Below, one piece after another: positions 1 to 4,075 of a stretch of DNA of 7,432 bases. Under the pieces are notes generated by a model. It saw only the letters and a list, made by a program, of their open reading frames with translations, had not been told where the DNA came from and made no database searches. Source of the stretch: an uncultured Pseudomonadota bacterium (GTDB lineage Bacteria > Pseudomonadota > Gammaproteobacteria > Steroidobacterales > Steroidobacteraceae). Location of the stretch: positions 1 through 7,432 of the forward strand of contig CAITAM010000503.1 of the NCBI GenBank assembly GCA_903890265.1, given 5' to 3'. Within the stretch, counting starts at the first letter, position 1; every line of letters begins with the position of its first letter. The position numbers and the translations under genes are program-made.

Positions 1-228
1 CGCGCCTGGCAGCGCGCCTGCGCCCGCCTCGCGCGCCGCGGGCTCGCGCGCGAGCCGAGTGAAGGGCCGCTCGACTTCGCGCGGCGGGTGCGCGCCAGGC
101 GACCGGCGGACGCCGAGGCCTTCGACCGCATCGCCGCGCTCTACGTGGCCGCCCGCTACGAGCGGAACGCGGGCCCGGCGGGCCTTCGCGCGCTCGTGGC
201 GGCCGTGGCGCGCTTTCGTCCGGCGTGA
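1..228 (+). CDS. TgpA-like transglutaminase, C-terminal end (partial)
   Basis: The reading frame is open from the first base to a TGA at 226-228 and gives 75 residues; the start lies left of the window. The peptide begins RAWQRACARLARRGLAREPSEGPLDFARRV and runs on to AALYVAARY. The pattern Trp, then 'rLarrGl.r.psEgplDfarRv', then 'iaaLYv.aRY' and a final short helix is that of the cytoplasmic C-terminal DUF4129 tail of TgpA-type membrane proteins, which carry N-terminal membrane helices and a periplasmic transglutaminase-like domain. In Proteobacteria such genes usually follow MoxR-ATPase and DUF58 genes. The catalytic domain is not in the window, so the call rests on this tail alone. The next gene starts 87 bases later and is functionally unrelated as far as can be told. 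Confidence 0.7.
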   Translation, partial: RAWQRACARLARRGLAREPSEGPLDFARRVRARRPADAEAFDRIAALYVAARYERNAGPAGLRALVAAVARFRPA

Positions 229-278
229 GGCCCTGCCGGGCGGCTATTGAGACTGCGTGGCGAGAGGCGCACATTCGG

Positions 279-288
279 GGGATATCCC
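279..288. promoter_or_regulatory. 10-bp perfect palindrome ahead of the gamma-glutamyltransferase gene
   Basis: GGGATATCCC reads the same on both strands and lies 28 bases before the chosen ATG, in the only gap between the transglutaminase tail and ggt. A weak sigma-70-like pair (TTGAGA at 247-252 and CACATT at 270-275, 17-base spacer) sits just upstream, so the palindrome would fall in the early transcript or at the start site, as an operator could. Both assignments are tentative. Confidence 0.2.
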
Positions 289-304
289 GCCAAGGACCTG
301 CGCC

Positions 305-309
305 GAGGA
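305..309 (+). promoter_or_regulatory. Ribosome binding site deciding the ggt start
   Basis: GAGGA lies six bases before the ATG at 316. A TTG at 247 would add 23 residues but has no such site, and the added residues are basic and precede the signal peptide. The site is the second copy of a 9-base direct repeat AGGACCTGC (293-301 and 306-314, period 13), so a second Shine-Dalgarno-like AAGGA sits at 292-296. Confidence 0.6.
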
Positions 310-315
310 CCTGCC

Positions 316-2106
316 ATGACGCCGACGCCCGCCCGCCTGCTGCTGTGCCTGCTGCTGCCCTGCCTCGTGCCCACGCCCGCCGGCAGCGCGCCGGCCGCGT
401 CCACGCCGTCCACGCCGTTCACTGCCGTGCGCGGTGACCGCGCGAGCGGCTGGCCGGCGCAGACTCGCTCGGAGGTGCTTGCCCGCAACGGCGTGGTCGC
501 GACGAGCCAGCCGCTCGCGGCCGAGGCCGGTCTCGCGGTGCTCAAGTCCGGCGGCAATGCCTTCGACGCGGCGGTGGCGACCGCCGCGGTACTCAACGTC
601 GTCGAACCCGCGAGCGCGGGGCTGGGCGGTGACGTGTTCGTGCTCGCCTACAGCGCCAGCGAACGGCGGCTCATTGCGCTGAACGGCAGCGGCCGTGCGC
701 CGGCGGCCGCGACGCTGCCGGCGCTGCGTGCCTTGTCTCGCGACGGCCGCATGCCGCAGCACGGCATCCACTCGGTCACGATCCCGGGCGCCGTCGACGC
801 GTGGGACGTGCTGCTCACCCGTTACGGCACACGCCATTTTGCCGAGCTCCTGGAGCCTGCCGCGCGGCTCGCCGAGCAGGGCTTTGCGGTATCGGAGCGC
901 ATCCACAGCGACTGGGCGCAGGGCGAGGCGCTCCTCGCCGAGGACGAGGACTCGGCACGCACCTACCTCGTCAACGGCCGTGCGCCGGCGACCTACGAGG
1001 TCTACCGCAATCCCGATCTCGCCCACGCCCTGCGCGTGCTGGAAAGCGGCGGTCGCAGCGCCTTCTACGAAGGGGAAATCGCCCGCGCCATCGTCGACAA
1101 GTCACGCCGGCTCGGCGGCACGCTGACGAGCGAGGATCTCGCCGCCACGCACGCGACCTGGGTCGAGCCGATCAGCACGAGCTACCACGGCTACGATCTT
1201 TACGAGCTGCCACCGAACACGCAGGGCTTCGCGACGCTCGAGATGATGAACATCCTCGAGGTCTGCGCGCCGCGGCTCGGCGTCGACCTGCGCCGTGCCG
1301 GCCCCCGCTCGGCGGACTACTGGCACCTGCTCGTCGAGACGAAGAAGGTGGCCTATGACGACCTCTACCGGCACAACGCCGATCCGGCGTTTCAGCCGGT
1401 GCCGGTCGCGGAGCTCACCTCGAAAAGCTACGCGGCGACGCTGTGCGGCCGCATCAACATGAAGCACGCGACGCCACCCGCCGCGCACGGCGATCCGGTG
1501 GGCGGCACGGTCTATCTCGCCGTCGCCGACCGTGCGGGCAACATGGTCTCGTTCATCTACAGCATCTACGACACCTTCGGCTCAGGCGTGACCGTACCGG
1601 GCTACGGTTTCGTGCTGAACGACCGCGGCGCGCTGTTCTCGCTCGACCCGAGGAGCCCGAACCGCATCGAACCGGGCAAACGGCCGTTCCATACGCTCGT
1701 TCCCGCGTTCGTGATGAAAGACGGCCGCCCGGTCCTCGCCTACGGCCTGATGGGCGGCAGCCAGCAGGCGCAGGGCCATGCCCAGGTCCTCGTCGACATG
1801 CTCGATCTCGGCGCCAACCCGCAGGCGGCCAGCGACGCGGCCCGCTTCAGCCACGCGCAGGCCACCGACACGCTCTACCTCGAGACGGAGCTCGCGAAAG
1901 TCGTCGGCGCCGCGCTCAAGGCCCGCGGCCATCGCGTCGTGGCCGCCTCCGGCGAGGACATGGGCGGGTTCCAGGGCATCTGGTGGGAGCCCTCGGCGGC
2001 GGGTGCGCGCGATCCCGCCGCCGGCGGCGACGGCCACGGCCCGATCGACGGCACGTACCGCGCGGCGTCCGACCACCGCAAAGACGGCGCCGCGCTCGGC
2101 TGGTAG
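316..2106 (+). CDS. ggt: Secreted gamma-glutamyltransferase (glutathione hydrolase), YwrD-like variant
   Basis: This is a 596-residue Ntn-hydrolase that cleaves the gamma-glutamyl bond of glutathione and related compounds, probably in the periplasm. Residues 1 to about 27 form a signal peptide with a Leu-rich core and Ala-rich exit. The N-terminal family block runs from SGGNAFDAAVATAA (from 78) to GLGGD (102-106). Arg127 in GSGRAP aligns with the Arg that binds the glutamyl carboxylate (Arg114 in E. coli). Thr398 in GGTVYLAVAD, seven residues before the conserved Asp, aligns with the self-cleaving nucleophile Thr391, giving a small subunit of 199 residues. The oxyanion-side GGS is at 480-482. 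The E. coli Ser-Ser pair before MSPT is replaced by His459-Thr460 (PFHTLVPAF), and the QMDDF lid segment by NDRGALF. These changes are typical of the YwrD-like branch, so activity on glutathione is less certain than the fold. The start ATG follows GAGGA. Confidence 0.93.
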   Translation: MTPTPARLLLCLLLPCLVPTPAGSAPAASTPSTPFTAVRGDRASGWPAQTRSEVLARNGVVATSQPLAAEAGLAVLKSGGNAFDAAVATAAVLNVVEPASAGLGGDVFVLAYSASERRLIALNGSGRAPAAATLPALRALSRDGRMPQHGIHSVTIPGAVDAWDVLLTRYGTRHFAELLEPAARLAEQGFAVSERIHSDWAQGEALLAEDEDSARTYLVNGRAPATYEVYRNPDLAHALRVLESGGRSAFYEGEIARAIVDKSRRLGGTLTSEDLAATHATWVEPISTSYHGYDLYELPPNTQGFATLEMMNILEVCAPRLGVDLRRAGPRSADYWHLLVETKKVAYDDLYRHNADPAFQPVPVAELTSKSYAATLCGRINMKHATPPAAHGDPVGGTVYLAVADRAGNMVSFIYSIYDTFGSGVTVPGYGFVLNDRGALFSLDPRSPNRIEPGKRPFHTLVPAFVMKDGRPVLAYGLMGGSQQAQGHAQVLVDMLDLGANPQAASDAARFSHAQATDTLYLETELAKVVGAALKARGHRVVAASGEDMGGFQGIWWEPSAAGARDPAAGGDGHGPIDGTYRAASDHRKDGAALGW

Positions 2107-2131
2107 GGCGCCTCGGGGCGCGACGGCGCCC
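2106..2131 (+). terminator. GC-rich hairpin at the ggt stop codon
   Basis: GGGCGCC (2106-2112) pairs with GGCGCCC (2125-2131) around a 12-base loop, starting on the last base of the TAG. An alternative smaller stem, GCGCC/GGCGC (2108-2112 with 2117-2121), can form inside it. No run of T follows, so this is a weak or factor-dependent terminator at best. Confidence 0.3.
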
Positions 2132-2139
2132 GGCAAAAC

Positions 2140-2155
2140 CGTGACGTGCGTCACG
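2140..2155. promoter_or_regulatory. Inverted repeat, candidate upstream activator site
   Basis: CGTGACG-TG-CGTCACG has 7-bp perfect arms. Its centre is about 124 bases upstream of the start site predicted from the sigma-54 promoter at 2245-2260, the usual distance for an enhancer-binding activator; PrsR-type regulators act on many PEP-CTERM genes. The core GTGA-N6-TCAC is also the CRP/FNR-family pattern, so a CRP-like protein is an alternative. A second inverted repeat, CGTGCG/CGCACG (2145-2150 and 2157-2162), overlaps it. The binding protein is not known. Confidence 0.4.
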
Positions 2156-2244
2156 TCGCACGGGCTTACACCCGCGCCGGTCAGCGGCGCGTCGATGATG
2201 GCCGCTCTTGCCTAACTGGCTGATCTTATGGGCGCCGCCTTACG

Positions 2245-2260
2245 TGGCACGGGACTTGCT
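2245..2260 (+). promoter_or_regulatory. Sigma-54 (RpoN) promoter of the PEP-CTERM gene
   Basis: TGGCAC (2245-2250), five bases, then TTGCT (2256-2260) is an exact match to the -24/-12 consensus TGGCAC-N5-TTGCW, with the invariant GG and GC correctly spaced. The predicted start site is near 2271, leaving a leader of about 31 bases before the ATG at 2302. Such promoters need an ATP-dependent activator bound upstream, and PEP-CTERM genes in several Proteobacteria are known to be under RpoN with the PrsK/PrsR two-component pair. Neither regulator is encoded in this window. Confidence 0.85.
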
Positions 2261-2301
2261 CTTACTCCGAGCATCAAAGCAAGCCCACCCGAGGACACGT
2301 T

Positions 2302-3060
2302 ATGTCGACACTCAACCGTTTCATCCGTCTCGTCGCCGTCGGCGTCGCGGCGTGCCTCGGCCTCGGCGCGACCGTCACGGTCGCGAGCCCGATCGACGCC
2401 ACGTATTTCGCGATCTCGAGCAGCGATCCGAGCTACAACACGATGTGCTGCTCGACGACCGGCGGCGAGGTGCTGAACACGCTCGGCCCGGACGGCCTGC
2501 CGCTCTACAACCCGGCCTACGCGGGTCCGGCGATCCATGCCGCGGACCTGCACCCGACCGGCGCCGGCAGCGAGATCACCTGGTGGAGCCCGTCGCTCAA
2601 CCCGCACGTCACGCAGATCGCCGCGGGCAGCACGTCCCTGCCGATCAACCAGACGGCGAATTTCTTCCCGTGCGTCGTCAACAGCGGCTACGCCTGCAAT
2701 GACGCGCAGTACGCGCTCGCGGCCCACTACTCGGGCCGGATCGACGTGGCGACCGCCGAGCCGATTCAGTTCTCGATCGGCGCGGACGATTCGGCCTTCG
2801 TGTACATCGACGGCATGCTGGCCTGCGAGGTCAGCGGCGTGCACCCCTACGCGCCGGAAAGCTGCACGACGCCCACCACGATCGGTGCCGGCAGCCACGG
2901 CTTTGACCTCTTCTTCGCCGACCTCAACCAGGTGCAGTCGGGCCTGAAGTTCGCCATCAACAGCGCCGGCGTCACGACCGAGGTGCCGGAGCCCTCGTCG
3001 CTGGCGCTGCTCGCCTTCGCGACATTGGGCGCCTTCGCCGCCCGCCGGCGCAGCGCCTGA
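2302..3060 (+). CDS. PEP-CTERM exported protein with fibro-slime/PA14-like region
   Basis: This 252-residue protein would be exported and then processed by an exosortase, ending at the cell surface or in the extracellular matrix. Residues 1-28 are a signal peptide (RFIRLVAVGVAACLGLGA core, likely cleavage after Ala28). The C-terminus is a complete sorting signal: Pro229-Glu230-Pro231, a hydrophobic helix, then Arg248-Arg249-Arg250. The middle (about 140-218) reads 'HYSGRIDV...IQFSIGADDSAFVYIDG...GVH...GSHGFDLFFAD', the pattern of fibro-slime/PA14-like carbohydrate-associated beta domains; Asp162, Asp163, Asp170 and His181 are likely structural or metal-binding residues. Six mature cysteines (49, 50, 124, 132, 175, 188) could form disulfides, and Cys175/Cys188 flank the GVH loop. 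GAGGA six bases before the ATG sets the start. No exosortase gene is nearby, so it must be encoded elsewhere. The ligand or exact role is unknown; a part in exopolysaccharide or biofilm matrix is inference from the family. Confidence 0.88.
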   Translation: MSTLNRFIRLVAVGVAACLGLGATVTVASPIDATYFAISSSDPSYNTMCCSTTGGEVLNTLGPDGLPLYNPAYAGPAIHAADLHPTGAGSEITWWSPSLNPHVTQIAAGSTSLPINQTANFFPCVVNSGYACNDAQYALAAHYSGRIDVATAEPIQFSIGADDSAFVYIDGMLACEVSGVHPYAPESCTTPTTIGAGSHGFDLFFADLNQVQSGLKFAINSAGVTTEVPEPSSLALLAFATLGAFAARRRSA

Positions 3061-3071
3061 CCGGCCGTCGC

Positions 3072-3087
3072 GCCGGGTAACCCCGGC
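3072..3087 (+). terminator. Small hairpin after the PEP-CTERM gene
   Basis: GCCGGG-TAAC-CCCGGC forms a 6-bp stem with a four-base loop 12 bases after the stop codon. It directly precedes the much larger stem at 3090-3121 and may act with it as a tandem termination or mRNA-stabilising structure. Confidence 0.35.
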
Positions 3088-3089
3088 AG

Positions 3090-3121
3090 GCGCTGCCGCG
3101 GCCACCGTGCCGCGGCAGCGC
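3090..3121 (+). terminator. Strong terminator-like hairpin, 13-bp perfect stem
   Basis: The arms at 3090-3102 (GCGCTGCCGCGGC) and 3109-3121 are perfect complements around a six-base loop CACCGT. The stem is nearly all G-C. Only a short GTTCATT follows rather than a full T-tract, so it is not a canonical intrinsic terminator, but its place between a sigma-54-driven gene and an unrelated channel gene supports a role as a transcript end. Confidence 0.6.
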
Positions 3122-3212
3122 GTTCATTACGGCCCACCGCGCCCGCCGTGTACCATGCGGCGATGCGCGCGCCGAGCCCGATCGCGACCCCGTCAACCGA
3201 GTCGATCTCCCC

Positions 3213-3857
3213 GTGACGTCGCCACCACCGGTCGCTGGCCGGCCGATCGCGCACGGGCCCGGCGAGGTGCTGGGCGCCGACCGGCTCGCGGCGTTCAGCG
3301 ACGGGGTGTTCGCCGTCATCATCACGATCATGGTGCTCGAGATGAAGGTGCCGTCCGGCAGCGACTGGGCTGCCCTCGTGCCACTGGCGCCCGTGTTCCT
3401 CGCCTACGTGCTGAGTTACGTCTACCTCGGCACCTACTGGAACAACCACCACCACCTGCTGAAGGCGGCGCGCCGCGTCAGCGGTGCGGCCCTCTGGGCC
3501 AACCTGCACCTCCTGTTCTGGCTGTCGCTGTTGCCCGTCGCGACCGGCTGGCTCGGCGCCTACCCGCGCGCGGCGGCGCCGGCGGCGCTCTACGGCGTCG
3601 TGCTGCTGGGCGCGGCTCTCGCCTACTACGTTCTGCAGCAGTCGCTGATCCGCGCCGAGGGGCCGCACGCCCTGCTGCGCCGCGCGGTCGGCCGCGACTG
3701 GAAGGGCAAGGTCTCGCCGCTGCTCTACCTCGCGGCGATTGCGCTCAGCTTCCGGGTCGAGGCCCTGTCGCTCGCGATCTACGCCCTGGTCGCGGCCCTG
3801 TGGCTCGTGCCCGATCGGCGGATCGAAATGGCCCTGCGGGAGCCCGCCGGGCGCTGA
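3213..3857 (+). CDS. TMEM175-family potassium channel (DUF1211)
   Basis: This is a 214-residue membrane protein, the usual size of bacterial TMEM175 subunits, which assemble as tetramers into potassium-selective channels without a classical P-loop filter. The family signature RxxxFSDGVFA-T is present as Arg24, Phe28-Ser29-Asp30-Gly31 and Thr38 at the start of helix 1 (RLAAFSDGVFAVIITIMVLE); in this family the pore constriction is made by hydrophobic residues of this helix. The second family landmark, YWxNHH, is at the end of helix 2 (TYWNNHHHLL). Six helices are visible at about 25-46, 51-73, 89-112, 115-140, 160-178 and 180-197. The GTG start is the only candidate that gives the whole helix 1 motif; no in-frame ATG or GTG lies upstream up to the terminator hairpin, and the ribosome binding site is weak. 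It stands alone after a terminator, so its link to the neighbours is not evident. Confidence 0.85.
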   Translation: MTSPPPVAGRPIAHGPGEVLGADRLAAFSDGVFAVIITIMVLEMKVPSGSDWAALVPLAPVFLAYVLSYVYLGTYWNNHHHLLKAARRVSGAALWANLHLLFWLSLLPVATGWLGAYPRAAAPAALYGVVLLGAALAYYVLQQSLIRAEGPHALLRRAVGRDWKGKVSPLLYLAAIALSFRVEALSLAIYALVAALWLVPDRRIEMALREPAGR

Positions 3858-3877
3858 GGGGTGCGGCGCGTCACACT

Positions 3878-3890
3878 GAACGCAACGTTC
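3878..3890. repeat. Short inverted repeat upstream of the 24-residue peptide gene
   Basis: GAACG-CAA-CGTTC has 5-bp arms and lies 72 bases before the small gene's ATG, just after the channel gene's stop codon. It could be an operator or a small transcript hairpin. The arms are short enough to occur by chance. Confidence 0.2.
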
Positions 3891-3907
3891 GCCCCATGGC
3901 CCTTGAA

Positions 3908-3935
3908 TTGTCACTTGTGCGACGCAACATAGACG
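3908..3935 (+). promoter_or_regulatory. Possible sigma-70-like promoter in an AT-richer pocket
   Basis: TTGTCA (3908-3913) matches the -35 box well, but the best -10 at a 16-base spacing (TAGACG, 3930-3935) is poor. The stretch from about 3901 to 3965 is visibly richer in A and T than anything around it, as expected of a promoter or untranslated leader. The case rests more on composition and position than on the hexamers. Confidence 0.25.
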
Positions 3936-3948
3936 TTATCCAAATCAC

Positions 3949-3954
3949 GGAGGA
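3949..3954 (+). promoter_or_regulatory. Strong ribosome binding site of the small peptide gene
   Basis: GGAGGA sits seven bases before the ATG at 3962, the best Shine-Dalgarno match in the window. It favours this ATG over the in-frame ATG at 3896, which has none. Confidence 0.7.
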
Positions 3955-3961
3955 TACCGTC

Positions 3962-4036
3962 ATGTATCTGATCTCTATCGCTTTTGTTGTCGGCACCGCG
4001 ATGCTTCTCGTGGCCACGATCGTCGATCCCCGGTAA
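3962..4036 (+). CDS. Small single-helix membrane peptide, 24 residues, unrecognised
   Basis: The frame from ATG to TAA encodes MYLISIAFVVGTAMLLVATI followed by VDPR. Residues 3-20 are uninterrupted hydrophobic or small residues, enough to span a membrane once, and the tail is short and polar. GGAGGA at the right distance and AT-richer leader DNA support real translation. Codon use is less GC-biased than in the neighbours (tat, tct, ttt, gtt, ctt), which argues against an accidental frame in GC-rich DNA but could also mean weak selection. An in-frame ATG at 3896 would give a 46-residue form with a polar N-terminus, but it lacks a ribosome binding site. It lies 104 bases after the channel gene and stops 18 bases short of the convergent dxs. 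I do not recognise a family; it could be a small regulator of a membrane complex, or a leader peptide. Confidence 0.55.
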   Translation: MYLISIAFVVGTAMLLVATIVDPR

Positions 4037-4046
4037 CCGGCAACGA

Positions 4047-4075
4047 CGGCCGGCCTAGCGCAGCTCGGCCGGCCG
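4047..4075. terminator. Bidirectional terminator-like hairpin between convergent genes
   Basis: CGGCCGGCC (4047-4055) pairs with GGCCGGCCG (4067-4075) around an 11-base loop that contains the dxs stop codon. The stem can form in transcripts of either strand and sits exactly where the small peptide gene and the acsF-puhE-dxs operon meet. No T-tract is present on either side. Confidence 0.4.

Noticed and set aside
247..315. TTG-started 23-residue N-terminal extension of ggt
   Set aside because: It has no ribosome binding site and would bury the signal peptide behind a basic stretch; the ATG at 316 has GAGGA at six bases.
244..1026. A 260-codon minus-strand frame inside ggt
   Set aside because: It is antisense to the conserved N-terminal half of gamma-glutamyltransferase and has the Arg/Ala composition of a shadow frame.
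2208..2230. Sigma-70 promoter TTGCCT...CTTATG ahead of the PEP-CTERM gene
   Set aside because: The spacing is only 11 bases, and the perfect sigma-54 promoter just downstream explains the region better.
2847..3914. A 355-codon minus-strand frame across the PEP-CTERM tail and the channel gene
   Set aside because: It spans two unrelated genes, a strong hairpin and an intergenic region on the opposite strand, and its product shows no motif.
3107..4036. A 309-codon plus-strand frame overlapping the TMEM175 gene
   Set aside because: Its first 260 residues are low-complexity Arg/Ala/Pro and overlap the channel gene in another frame. Only its last 24 codons, with their own ribosome binding site, look real, and these are listed separately.
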